Shown here piece after piece: positions 47,887 to 57,990 of a stretch of 64,000 nucleotides of DNA; the first letter of the stretch is position 1, and each line of letters opens with the position of its first letter. Position numbers and translations under genes: made by a program. The notes beneath the pieces were generated by a model, which worked only from the letters and a program-made list of their open reading frames with translations, did no database searches and was not told the DNA's origin. The stretch is from Eonycteris spelaea (taxonomy: Eukaryota; Chordata; Mammalia; Chiroptera; Pteropodidae): NCBI GenBank assembly GCA_003508835.1, contig PUFA01000165.1, positions 620,001 to 684,000 on the forward strand. The letters run 5' to 3'.

Positions 47887-47932
<46 letters not shown>
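47887..47932 (+). repeat. (GT)23 microsatellite
   Basis: Uninterrupted GT dinucleotide of about 46 bp. Confidence 0.97.
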
Positions 47933-47933
<1 letters not shown>

Positions 47934-48109
47934 TTGGCTGTGAAGGATATTTCTTTTATCAACCATTTCTTTCCCCCTCACCTCATTTGCCTCTCTGCTT
48001 TCATTTCATGAGACAGGAAGCTTCACAGACATTTCCTGATTATTTCTCAGTGACACATATTAATGAAGAGAAAGCAAAGTCTCACAGGGGAAAGGCAGTT
48101 CCAATCTAA

Positions 48110-48890
48110 AGCATTAACTTGGTGCAGCCTTCCAGTTCTCTGAGCAGCCTCACTTCCTTTTCCTTGCAATTTAATTTAGATCCAGGCTTGTGGTGTCACT
48201 CTGGGCCTATGGAGTTGTCAGGAAGGGCAAAGCCTGAATCTGCCCTGCCTCGTAATTAAACGCCTGGTCCTCCACCACCTCCCCCATCATGTTACAATGA
48301 GACACCAGGTTCACTTAGCACCACTGGAAATGGCAAGAAAATCACCACATTGCCTGATATTCTTCTTGTTTTCTTTTCTTTTTCTTTTTAAGTTAGAAAG
48401 CCACAAAGCCACAGTGAAATCACTGCAAATGTCAACCAAAGAACTGCCCATTCTATTTGGCCCCTGTGTGTGTGTGCGCGCGCGCTTTTTAATCTTAATT
48501 ATTATATCAATGACATTCAGCCTTTCAAATTAAATCCTTTCCCTCATTATCTCGGTTTGCCATTATTATTGTCTGAGTTGAAATGAATTTTATGACAACT
48601 CTGAAAAACCGGAGTTGGCTAAATTTAGCTTTAATTAGGCATCATCGTAGCCCCGTGATTATTTCCTCATTTCATTCGGATTCTACCAACTGGAATGCTG
48701 AGTGAGGGTTTGGCACGGTTTTCATGCAGTATTCACAGAATTCTTCACCATATTTCTTGTGATCATGGTGATTGTTTTGTACCACAAATGGTTTTTGCAG
48801 ATAGAGCTTTAATCCCCTTTTATAACCCAGAGTTTATTAGGGATTGCCACATCATGCTCCACACTGGAAGCTCCTAGTACTACCCCCCAC
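48110..48890. other. Repeat-poor block, candidate conserved noncoding element
   Basis: About 780 bp with no recognised interspersed repeat. Contains several TAATTA-type homeodomain cores ('cgtaattaaacg' at about 48250, 'tttaattaggcatcatcg' at about 48630), uncommon CpG-containing words and a short TG/CG tract. An unsupported plus-strand frame lies at 48695-48877. Candidate enhancer; inference only. Confidence 0.35.
48467..48486 (+). repeat. (TG)n(CG)n alternating tract
   Basis: 'tgtgtgtgtgcgcgcgcgc', a purine-pyrimidine alternation that switches from TG to CG. Confidence 0.9.
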
Positions 48891-49039
48891 CACAGGGCAC
48901 CCCCAGTGGGGACTGGATATTGGCTACTCCAAAATCAGTATGCCTGTCACCGCTAAATAGAGAGATTTCAAATGATGTGCAAGGTGGATTTTTGCAGACG
49001 TCACTGACTCCTCTCTTGCCTGGTCAAGTGTCCTGGCTG

Positions 49040-49270
49040 GCTCTGAAGCCAGAAGGCGAGGTTCAATTTTTAGTTTGAGCTCTTACCAGTCCTTAGACTT
49101 TGGGAGATTTACTTCTTTGTGCCTTGGTTTCCTCTTTTGTAAAACAGATATATAGTAGTACTGCTTCCTAGTGTTATTGTGAGTACTGAGTTAACATACA
49201 TAAAGCATTTAGAACAGTGGCCAGCCCAGTATATGGCATAAAGTGCTCCCTGTTGCTGATTCTGTTATTA
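49040..49270 (+). repeat. MIR SINE, near full length
   Basis: 'gaggttcaatttttagtttg', 'gccttggtttcctcttttgt', 'aaagcatttagaacagtggc' in MIR order. Confidence 0.8.
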
Positions 49271-49274
49271 CAGT

Positions 49275-49974
49275 CCTCCTGGAAGACAGCATCTAAGAGT
49301 TAAGTTAGCAAGTAGCAGTAAAGCAGATATAGGCTGAGCTTAAGGGTAAAATTTCAGCCTCTGGGAGAGAAACTTGGAAGAATTCACCAGGATTTAATCT
49401 GTAGTGGGCATCTATTGATTTTGCCTGTCCAACATTCATGTCCTCTCCTGGGTTTTCCTTTAGGGAACTGTGTAAGTCACAGTCTAGTTGGCACAATAAA
49501 AATCATTCCAGATATTTCAAATAGAGTCGATTCTACACTGCGAACTAGTTATGTAGTTGATGCAAGAAGGATTGAGAGGCCAAACAAGGGGTGATAAGTC
49601 TTCCCAGTGGTTAACAACAGCAGGAACTCTCTATCACACTTAGGGCTAGGGGACCAAGGGAAAAGGCAATGTTGCCAGAATCTAGAGTCATTTTGTAGAA
49701 GCAAGAACTATGGTGGGCTCTGATCAGCAAGAGCTAGAATACTGAGAGTCCCCAAAGGAGACACAGCCATAGCCTGAGACACAGCCTGAAGAAAAGACGA
49801 GAATAAATAGCCTGGCTTTACTGTCTTCCTTTACTCTAATGTCCATCAATGACTCTAATTGGCAGAATCTACCTAGGAACCAGAGGGCAAAGACATCAAA
49901 AAGATAGAGTTCTCTGTGGTATAGAACAGAGCAAATAGGCAAATTTGAGAGCAAATAGGCAAATGACTGGCCCA
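49275..49974. other. Unassigned interval
   Basis: A minus frame at 49305-49496 and another at 49724-49954 are unrecognised. Part may be an old LTR, but I cannot show it. A 15-bp direct repeat ('gagcaaataggcaaa') occurs twice at 49930-49963. Confidence 0.35.
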
Positions 49975-50445
49975 GGAACTATCTCTCCCTACCACCCCCA
50001 ACCAGTGCATGTGATCCTGGCTCCAGAGATGAGCATGTAACCTAGACATGGCCAATCAGTGTATTCCACTCTTCTGGCAATAGTTACCCATGTTGGTCCA
50101 ATGAAAATGAACCCTGAAACTTTGGGAAAAGAGGAAGCTTTTTTTCCCTTAGAGTTGCTAAGCTTATAGAATATAAATGTAGAGTTACTAATGGCTACCT
50201 TGCTACCAAAGAGGAAAGAATGGCTTAGAATGAAGCCAGCATTAAGGAAAGCTGAACAATGAAAATGAAAAAAGGTTACTAACAATATCAGAATAGCTGG
50301 ATTCAGCCATAACTATGCCTAGATCTCTGAGTTATATGAACCATAATTTCCACCTCTATTTGTGTGCATGGTTTGTGTGTGAGTCAATTTCTTTCACTTG
50401 TAACCAACAATTTGGAAAATGATTTCCAACTAATACATAACAGGC
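49975..50445 (+). repeat. Ancient interspersed repeat R, near full length
   Basis: 'ctagacatggccaatcagtg', 'cccttagagttgctaagctt', 'aatgaagccagcattaagga', 'gctggattcagccataacta', 'tttctttcacttgtaaccaa', 'ccaactaatacataaca'. The most complete of five copies in this window. Confidence 0.6.
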
Positions 50446-50820
50446 CTAAGACAGAATTAAGAAATAACTACAATAAAAACTTTTGAACAGTGACTGAGGG
50501 GGAAGCCTGTCTGTGGGGGGGGGGGATCAGTATTGAGTCTGATACTTTTATATGAATCAGAAGTCTAGAGATTAAAAGAAAGTCTGCATATCAGGGTTGG
50601 ACTAATAGTGGTGTAGGTGATCCCCCTGATTCCTGCTTATCCAAAATGAATTCTAGACACTCCTTACTTCTCATACAGGATCTAGCTACAATAAACTTAC
50701 AAATTCCTCAGCCTTATTTTTTTCTCTCCTTTTCTTCAAGCTGTCACACTTGCTAATCCTACAATATCGAGAACTCTTTGTTACACCCATTCTTAAAGAT
50801 AATTTTCCTTTATGAAGCCT
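50446..50820. other. Unassigned interval with G run
   Basis: A run of 11-12 G at 50515-50525; nothing else recognised. Confidence 0.35.
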
Positions 50821-50821
50821 T

Positions 50822-50973
50822 CTTATGTGTTAGATACTGTGTGTGTATGTGTATATGTGTGTATACACACATATATATACACACACACACATATATGTTT
50901 ATATATACTATATATTTATATATATTTATGTATATTTATATATATTTATAAACATAGTATCCGACACATAAGA
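50822..50973. repeat. TG/TA microsatellite inside inverted 20-bp arms
   Basis: Arms 50822-50841 and about 50953-50973 are inverted copies with about 17 of 20 matching bases; the interior alternates TG/TA, CA/TA and TATTTA units. Confidence 0.75.
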
Positions 50974-50984
50974 CATATATCCTA

Positions 50985-51135
50985 TTTAATCTTTACCTAT
51001 AAAGTCAACTCATGTGGTAAGAATTTTTATTATTTCCATTTAAAATATGGAAATTAAGGCTGAGGTAGGTTAATTGACTTGCTCAGGATTTGAACCCAGG
51101 ATGTCAGATCCTAGATCCTACCTTTCTAACCATAG
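50985..51135 (-). repeat. MIR SINE
   Basis: 'ttgacttgctcaggatttga' and 'acccaggatgtcagatccta' with 'tttctaaccatagtgacatg' are reverse-complement MIR. Confidence 0.75.
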
Positions 51136-51139
51136 TGAC

Positions 51140-51415
51140 ATGAAGCGTCCTTCTTCCCTGAGTGTCCTTATTTATTCTTCTGGTCTCAGTGTAGATATAC
51201 CCTTAAATTAGGTTCAGTCCCCCTGATGTACACTACCTTGAGCTCCTGGTTCTTCCCTGCTCATAGTTGTCAACAAGTGGTCACTCATTTGTCTGTCTGT
51301 CTTGTCTAACAGACTGTGGGCCCCAGAAAGGTGTGGCTTATGTCTGCCTTGAGCACCACAGTATTCTCATTGTCTAGACCCTCAGTAACCATTTTCAAAA
51401 CAAAAGAAAGAATGA
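51140..51415 (+). repeat. L2 LINE 3' part
   Basis: 'tgtcttgtctaacagactgt', 'gggccccagaaaggtgtggc', 'gaccctcagtaaccatt' and terminal 'agaatgaatg' fit the L2 3' end. Confidence 0.7.
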
Positions 51416-51659
51416 ATGTTGAACCACAGGTGTTGGTTTGAAGGAATCCTGCCTTTGTTCAGATTAACCTGAAAATTGTGTGAGAAGTAGCCATTCTCAC
51501 ATAAGGATCAAAAGTTGGGCTGAAAGGGGATCAGATACCCCTTCATCTAGTCCCAGAGTCTAAGGAATGGGGTATTCCAGGCCCAACAGCTGGATTAGGG
51601 AAGACTATTAGGCAAGAGAAATCTTGCCACACCCCCCAAATCACATCATATATTTCTGC

Positions 51660-51825
51660 CCTGCTTGCCATATTTCTATCTTTCCTTGCCTTCTCTAAGA
51701 GGTTGTGTTTTTTCAAGAACAGGGGTTCTGTCTTTCAGATGTGTTTCATAGCCCTCAACCAAGTGCCTGGCACCCTATGGGCCCCTCCTGGATGCTGTTT
51801 GTCTAATTAATTGATGGAATGTTTG
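51660..51825 (+). repeat. L2 LINE 3' end
   Basis: 'caagaacaggggttctgtct', 'ccaagtgcctggcaccctat', 'taattaattgatggaatg' fit the L2 3' end. Confidence 0.65.
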
Positions 51826-52079
51826 CTCCCAAGCCCACCTGCATTGTTCTAGACTAGAACGTGATGGAGAGGCCATGCTAAATATTGAGTGGCTGCCCAC
51901 TCCATCTGGCCATAGCAAAAATGCCAACTGTTCAAGGACCAGCACACTGACATTTTACAAACTCCACATACTTCTTTATTAGTTCTTATAATGTTATCTG
52001 CCAGATAGCAGATATTACTCTCCATTACTTAAAATATGTGCTTATTGGCTTAAACATATTCTTCTAGGCATTGCAGGCA

Positions 52080-52200
52080 GTTTCCATATTCACTCATTTA
52101 TTCATGTATTTATCATTCAGCAAATATTTACTGAACATGTACAAGAAGGCACATGGCAGGTTCATGGCTGATGGGGTGGGGCAAGCAGATCAGTAAAATA
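52080..52200 (+). repeat. Family Q fragment
   Basis: 'cactcatttattcatgtatt', 'attcagcaaatatttactga', 'aatcctgctctcagag' fit the 5' part of family Q. Confidence 0.55.
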
Positions 52201-52234
52201 AAACATGAATCCTGCTCTCAGAGTTGAGTTAAGA

Positions 52235-52470
52235 TATAGTAGCTACTATTTCTGGGGCAACCACTATGTGCCAGGCATGTGCTAAATATTCTCCATACAT
52301 TATCTCACTTATTCTTTACCATCGCCATAAAATATAGATAATAGATGAGGCAACTTGGGACCTGGATGTTAAAGCTACTTGCTCAAGATCACACATTTGG
52401 TAAGAAGAAAATGAGGATTCATTCTCTGATCTCTGAGACATCAAAGCCTGGTTCTTTCCTCTGTGCTGCC
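52235..52470 (-). repeat. MIR SINE, near full length
   Basis: 'ccactatgtgccaggcatgt', 'attatctcacttattcttta', 'ttgctcaagatcacacattt' are reverse-complement MIR. Confidence 0.85.
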
Positions 52471-53664
52471 CTGCTTCCAAAATAAGGATGAGGTTGAAGG
52501 TGGGCAGTGACCCTGGAAGTTCAGACAAAATGCCATGAAAGATCAGGAGGATTACTTTCACGAGACTGCTGACCACTTCTGGGAAGCGGAAGCCATCTAT
52601 GTAGGTCTTTCTAACTCCCTCCCCTGCCCTGGATGAACACTGAAAAGTCAGTGAAACCTAAGTTACCCCACCATGAAATCACCAGGTATCTGGAATCAAC
52701 TTTCCATTTCTATAAGATGGCCTGTGTGTAACAGACACAGCCTGTGGGGTTTTTCCAGTTTGCCTTGCCTGACACCAAGCATCTGTGTGGCTGTGTTCCA
52801 TATGGAACAGGGTTCTAGGAGCAGGCATAGGTTAACTCTTTTTTTTTTTAAAAAAAAACTGTCACTTTTAAGATTTCAAAACATTTGCTGTTTAAAGTAG
52901 AAATTGTCTTGGGAGGAAAGTCCTCCTTTGTTTGAGGAGGTTCCTTCTGGTTGGCCCTGCTAGTCAAGACTTACAAGTCAATATCTAAATCTCAGAGGTC
53001 ATCCAAAGGCTGACTACATAGCCTGTCTGTGTTCTGTATAGTACTATAAAGTGAGAGTATGTCAAAACTATGTAAGAGGATTTGTTTTCCTCCTAAAGAT
53101 AGATTGAAACTATCCCATGTCTGAAAAAAATTACTAGAGCTATTTATGTGTTTCTCAAAGATGTATGAGTGTTGGCCAAGTCAGGTGTCCTTCATATCAG
53201 GTTAGAAGAAAGATTGGATTAGGCCTGGTAGAGAGCTATCTGCTGGGTGATGGCTTCACACAAAGCAAGCATCCCCAGCTGGGGAAACTGGACTACTTCA
53301 GCTGCAATGGTCCAGCCCTGGCCATTTGGGTCAGACCATCATGTGTGTTGGGTGAGGAGGTAAGGTGGTGGGCTTCCCTTGAAGTAATAAATGTCACTGC
53401 TGTCATCATCCTAGGGACTCAACAGGCACCCTGGGAACCATTCTGAGTTAGGAAAGACATTTCTCTTTTCAGGGAGAACTTGATTCCTTGGTGGGTACCT
53501 TTAGTTGATCCCTGACTTGTGGGGGTGTCCTGGGAAGCAGTTAAAATCTCTGCTAAGTTCAGAAATATAAACTCCAGAATTAATGAGTCTTAGAGGAGAT
53601 GTGATTTATCCTCTGTGAAGTATTTCTATAATTCCCAAGTCTTCAGTAAATTTTTATTAGAAGG
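52471..53664. other. Unassigned interval, 1.2 kb
   Basis: Includes an open frame at 53165-53446 (+, 93 codons) of unknown origin and T10/A9 runs at about 52840-52858. No splice-flanked exon identified. Confidence 0.35.
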
Positions 53665-53800
53665 AAAAAAGCAGAAATTACAAGCATAAATGTTGGCATC
53701 ACCCAGGTTTATATCCTTTCATTTCAAAGGTATGTGCTTTTCAGCTTACTCAACATCTCTGAGCCTGTGATTTCTAATTTGTAAAATGGGTAACAGGAAA
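53665..53800 (+). repeat. MIR SINE fragment
   Basis: 'caacatctctgagcctgtga' and 'tttctaatttgtaaaatggg' fit the MIR core. Confidence 0.65.
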
Positions 53801-56345
53801 AAAAAATGGTGTAGATGAGAGGCATTGTTCATCCCTCTTGTGACCAAATCAAAGTTGTGGCAGAAACATGGAACAAACAGCAAGGAAAGTCACCTGAGAT
53901 CTAGAGGAACAGAAGCACTACAACTAAGGAGTAAAATAATCACCCTGCAATGGTAGAAGGTAGGAGGGGCAAAGCCACAAGGTTGCCCAGTCCTCAGTAG
54001 CTGAGTGGGACAGAGGTTTCAGCAGCAGCAGCCAGCAGCTGCAGACACCTCTTAAAGGAGCCATGTCTGCAACTGGACTTTTGCAGTGACAGACCTACTC
54101 ACTCTGAGCACCAGCACTGGGTTGGCTGCTCTAGGGGCACCAGGAACTTACAACGGGGCACTGAGTAGTCAGAGGGAGGGCCAGAGGCAAGGGTCTCTCC
54201 CGGCAGAAGTGCTGGCGGTATTCATTGTTCCTCTGTTGGGCCCTCCCTGCTCCCAATGTACAGAGGCAGCACTGCTATAGCTGAGACGTCATCAAACTGG
54301 AAACAGAGGTCGTTCCACCCAGAGGATTTCCTGAAACTTTGCCTCCCCTAATCCTCACCCAAGCCACATCCAGGTGAATCCTTGGTCAGTCAGGCGCTCC
54401 TTGCTGAGCAGAGCCTAAACTCACACTGGTGGCAGCTGACTGCAGTTTCTGGCATGGCCTCTTGAGACAACTATAAGCACAGCATCTGTGGATGCTTGCA
54501 GAATCTTAACAGGTGGCCCCAGAGTGGCAGAGTCTTGGGCTAAACTTGGCCTGCAGCTGAACCCCTCTCAGGACTGTGCCACTGGACACCTACTTCAGAA
54601 AGCACCACTAATAAGACTGGGAGACTCAGGAGCTTTGCTTAGTACATAGAAACAGACACAGAAGGCAGCAAAAATGGGAAGAAAAAGAAGCAGAAACCAT
54701 ATGAGAGAACAGAACAGAGGTCCAGAAATAATTGAGTCAAGCAATCTAACAGATACAGAGTTCAAAACACTGGTTATAAAGATGCTCAATGACCTAGGGA
54801 GAAGTGTAGATTAATTCAGTGAGAACTTTAACAAAGAAATAAAAAACATAAAAATGGAAATGGAAATGATAAAAGGAAACCAGTCAGAAATGAAGAATAC
54901 ATTATCTGAGATGAAGAATATATTAAATGGAATAAATAGAGTGAATAAAGAAGAGGATGGGGAAGCCAAAACCACTCAACCAAACGTGAAGAAGAAGGAG
55001 GAGGAGGAGAAGGAGGAGGAGGAGGAGGAGGAGGAGGAGAGACGGAGAAAGAAGAAAGAAGAAAGAAGAAAGAAGAAAGAAGAAGCCGCCAAGACTATAA
55101 TAATAATCTAAGGAGCCTATGGGACACTATTAAATGTAAAAAAATATCCATATCATAGGGGTACTGGAAGGAAAACAAGATCTTGAAGTGCTATTTAAAG
55201 AAATAATGATGGAAAACTTCCCTCACCTAGTGAAGCAAATAGACATACAATCCCAGGAAGCTGAGAAACCCATAGAGGCTAATGCCAAAACACATTATTA
55301 AAATGCCAAAGTTTAAATACAAAGAAAAAAATCTTAAAAGCTGCAAGAGAAAAGTAGTTAGTTACTTATAAGGGAGCACCCATAAGACTGGCAGCTGATT
55401 TCTCAAAAGAAACTTTGCAGGACAGAAGAGCTTGGCACAAAATATTCAACATGATGAAAACCCAGGATATACAACCAAGAATACTTTATCCAACAAAGCT
55501 ATCATTTAGAGTCAAGCAGCAATAAAGATCTTCCCAGATGAAATAAGCTGAAGGAATTTATCAACCCTAAGCCAATATTACAGGAAATGTTGGAGGGACT
55601 TCTTTAAGAAGAATAAAAAATGTGTACTAAAAACAGGAATAAAGAATGGTAATAACTACATTCCTATCAAGAAGTACCTCAAATAGAAAAGAATTAAGTG
55701 CTCCAAACAAAAAATAGAGTGGCTGAATGGATAAGAAAGCCAAACCCTACATATGCTGCCTACAAGAGATTCACTTCAGTTTAGAAGACACACACAGACT
55801 AAAAGGAAAGGGATGGAAAAAGATATTGACTTGATAGACCTAGAGGATATTGCACTGAATGAAATGGGTAAGATAAAGAAAGACAAATGTCGCATTATTT
55901 CACATACATGTGGAATCTAAAGGACAAAATCGACCACAACAACAACAATAACAACCAAAGCAGAAAGAAACTCATAGATACAGAGAATATTTTGAGGGCA
56001 ATAGGTGGGAGTGGGGTTAGGAGGGACAGCAAAAAAAAAAAAAAAAAAGACAAAGAGATTAAAGAGGTACAGTGTAGAATGTAAAATGTGGAAAGTAGAT
56101 GTAGAATGTAGCATGGGGAAAATGGTTAATAATGTTGTAATAAATAAGTAAGGGGAAGTGGGGTACTAGTTTTAGTGGGGTGATGGCTTTGCAAGTTATG
56201 TGGACCTCTGAGCACTATGCTATACAACTGAAACTGGTATGTTATTGTATGCCTAGTATAATTGAAAAAAAACTCATTGAATTTTATAATGTAAATACGA
56301 GCAACTAACTGCCTATTATATTTCAATAAAGTCAGAAAAATAATT
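53800..56345 (+). mobile_element. HAL1-like half-LINE (L1 without ORF2)
   Basis: About 2.5 kb. 53800-54600 looks like an L1 5' UTR; 54660-55330 holds broken ORF1-type sequence, with frames giving GNQSEMKNTLSEMKN and, further on, EIMMENFPHLVKQID, reminiscent of L1 ORF1 (coiled coil followed by the RNA-binding domain). 55380-55700 contains 'gctgatttctcaaaagaaac' and 'ccaagaatactttatccaac'. It then passes almost directly to L1 3'-UTR sequence ('cacatacatgtggaatctaa', 'aaactcatagatacagagaa') and an A-rich tail. The 3.8-kb ORF2 reverse-transcriptase gene is absent. HAL1 elements have this layout and size; an internally deleted L1 is the alternative. Frameshifts and stops make it inactive. Confidence 0.7.
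54985..55085 (+). repeat. (GGA)n-(GAA)n purine tract
   Basis: Nearly all-purine plus strand: GGA/GAGGAG units change to GAAGAAA units. It interrupts the ORF1-like region and encodes Glu/Lys/Arg runs in the 54854-55111 frame. Confidence 0.95.
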
Positions 56346-56400
56346 AATTAATTAATGATAAACAAATAAATAAATAAACAAGTAAGTAAGTAAATAAAAT
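56340..56400 (+). repeat. AATT/AAAT/AAGT tail repeats
   Basis: Tandem tetramers (AATT, then AAAT, then AAGT) that follow the LINE 3' end; the variable A-rich tail of the insertion. Confidence 0.85.
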
Positions 56401-56853
56401 GGGTGACAATCAAACCTAACTCATAGTATTGTTGAGTACTGGCTGTAAATGTGTAAAAGTAAATCAGAATCTTATTGCCATTTTTAGAAGTAGGCTGGCT
56501 GTAAACTAAGGAGAATTATCAGACATTCAAAGCAACGTAGTTTAGTTTAGTTTTTTAAAAATAACTTTCCCCAGCGAATTTCCAGTTAGATGGATAGAAT
56601 TCTTTTCATTTTTTTCCTTTTTCTAATTTCAGCAAGGATGTAGAAAATCATTAATGCCTATTAGATTATCATGACAAAGGTACTGCAAAGAAATGGGTAA
56701 AAATAAATCTATAATGATAACATCACTTTGGTTAAACTTATTGATTATTAAGCATATTTTAAAACAAAAATAAGTAGTAATTTAATTATATTTATAACAC
56801 TCTGATGGAATCATTTTCATTAAATAGTGAAGTGCGCATATATTGAAACATAC
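56401..56853. other. Unassigned interval
   Basis: No repeat recognised. If the adjoining exon is real this is the intron immediately downstream of it. A strong plus-strand acceptor-like 'ttctaatttcag' at about 56635 is followed by only a short open frame. Confidence 0.35.
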
Positions 56854-57042
56854 TGTTCATATTTGTCTAGGAGGAGAAATTTCATTGGTTCAAGTGTGAG
56901 AAAAAGCTGAACCGAATTTCTCCTCAACAAATCAGGCATTGTCCTGGAAATATGGTCGTCCTTATCCAACCAGGATTGATTGTTCAGCAACTCCACTAAT
57001 GGTTTCAACTGGCAGTTTTCAAAGATATCAACATGAAGAATT
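56854..57042 (-). CDS. Candidate internal coding exon, unknown protein
   Basis: On the minus strand a pyrimidine-rich acceptor (tttcactctgcag) is followed by 189 bp that stay open and end at a GTATGT donor (56853-56848). Reading frame: 1 base completing a split codon, 62 codons, then 2 bases, so the exon is phase 2-2 and its length is divisible by three. The peptide begins ILHVDIFENCQLKPLVELL and continues NNQSWLDKDDHISRTMPDLL and RRNSVQLFLTLEPMKFLLL, a mixed helical, charged composition typical of real protein and unlike the stop-rich shadows elsewhere. It overlaps no repeat. A stop follows 11 codons past the donor. I do not recognise the protein and give it no function. Partner exons may be at 63053-63157 and 63207-63452 on the same strand. 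The alternative is an unprocessed pseudogene exon or chance. Confidence 0.5.
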
Positions 57043-57274
57043 CTGCAGAGTGAAATTGGGCATTTGGTTATAAAATCTAGTGTGAGTCATTACACTGCGC
57101 TATTGGGAGAATCTCAGAACAGCTTCCAACTTCATGGGCTCTTAACAAAGCTTAGATTATAAACAGAGACATGTTCTTGACTAAGCACAATGTTGCAGGT
57201 GGTTTTCTGGCTGGTTTGGATTAAGTGCTTGGGTTTCTAATTAGTTTTAAATCACAAACAATTTTTAAGTGATT

Positions 57275-57515
57275 TAGAGCTTGGATTCTGGACTCAAACT
57301 GCTAAGATTGAAATCCCGGCTCTAGTACTCACTAGCTATGTGACCAGCTTACTTAAGCTTCTTGAAAGCTTCTTTAAGCTTCAAAAGTTCCTTTTGAAGC
57401 CTTTACAATGGGAATGAGAATGTGTATCTCATGGCTTGAAGTGAAAAGTTTGTGAAATGATATATAAGGTTCCTAACATAATTCTCAAAAATGTTTGGTA
57501 TTATTTTCTTTGCTA
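57275..57515 (+). repeat. MIR SINE, near full length
   Basis: 'tagagcttggattctggact', 'attgaaatcccggctctagt', 'actcactagctatgtgacca' are the MIR 5' half; the 3' half is diverged and contains an 'agcttcttgaaagcttcttt' duplication. Confidence 0.85.
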
Positions 57516-57579
57516 TTATTATTTCACTTGCTAACTATAGAAGGATAACTCAAATTAGTTTTTAAAAATAATAATAACA

Positions 57580-57740
57580 TATATTTCTGTGTGTCACTCA
57601 ATGAGATAAGCACTTAATCTTAATTGTTTTAAATTTATTAAAGGGACTTTTTAAAATCACATAAGTGAGAAATTTAGGTTTGGTCTGGTCCAAGGTAAGG
57701 CTGAACTCAGGAGTTCAAATGAGGTCCTCAGAAAGATCAC
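57580..57740 (-). repeat. MIR SINE fragment
   Basis: 'gtgtcactcaatgagataag', 'aaaatcacataagtgagaaa', 'aactcaggagttcaaatgag' weakly follow reverse-complement MIR. Confidence 0.5.
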
Positions 57741-57744
57741 TCTC

Positions 57745-57990
57745 TCTACCTTTCAATTCTATCTTCTGTGTTGGCTTCTGTCTAAACCAGATTCTCTCCA
57801 TGAGAGAGCCAGATAGCTACTCATAGTTCCAGGCTTTTTTCCCTTCAGTCATTTCTAGTTCAACAGTTCCAGCAAAAGTCCCAGATGACTTTTGATTGGG
57901 TAGATTTGGGTCAGTGCCTTTCCCTGACCAATAACCATGACTGGGAGGATGAACCTTCTGATTAATATTACCGGAGTCACTCTCCCAACC
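57745..57990 (-). repeat. Ancient interspersed repeat R
   Basis: 'gttccagcaaaagtcccaga', 'tgattgggtagatttgggtc' and 'ccctgaccaataaccatgac' are the reverse complement of family R. Confidence 0.6.

Noticed and set aside
48695..48877. Open frames on both strands in the repeat-free block, including a Cys-x2-Cys pair on the minus strand
   Set aside because: No acceptor or donor frames the segment and the Cys pair lacks further zinc-ligand spacing; noncoding conservation is more likely.
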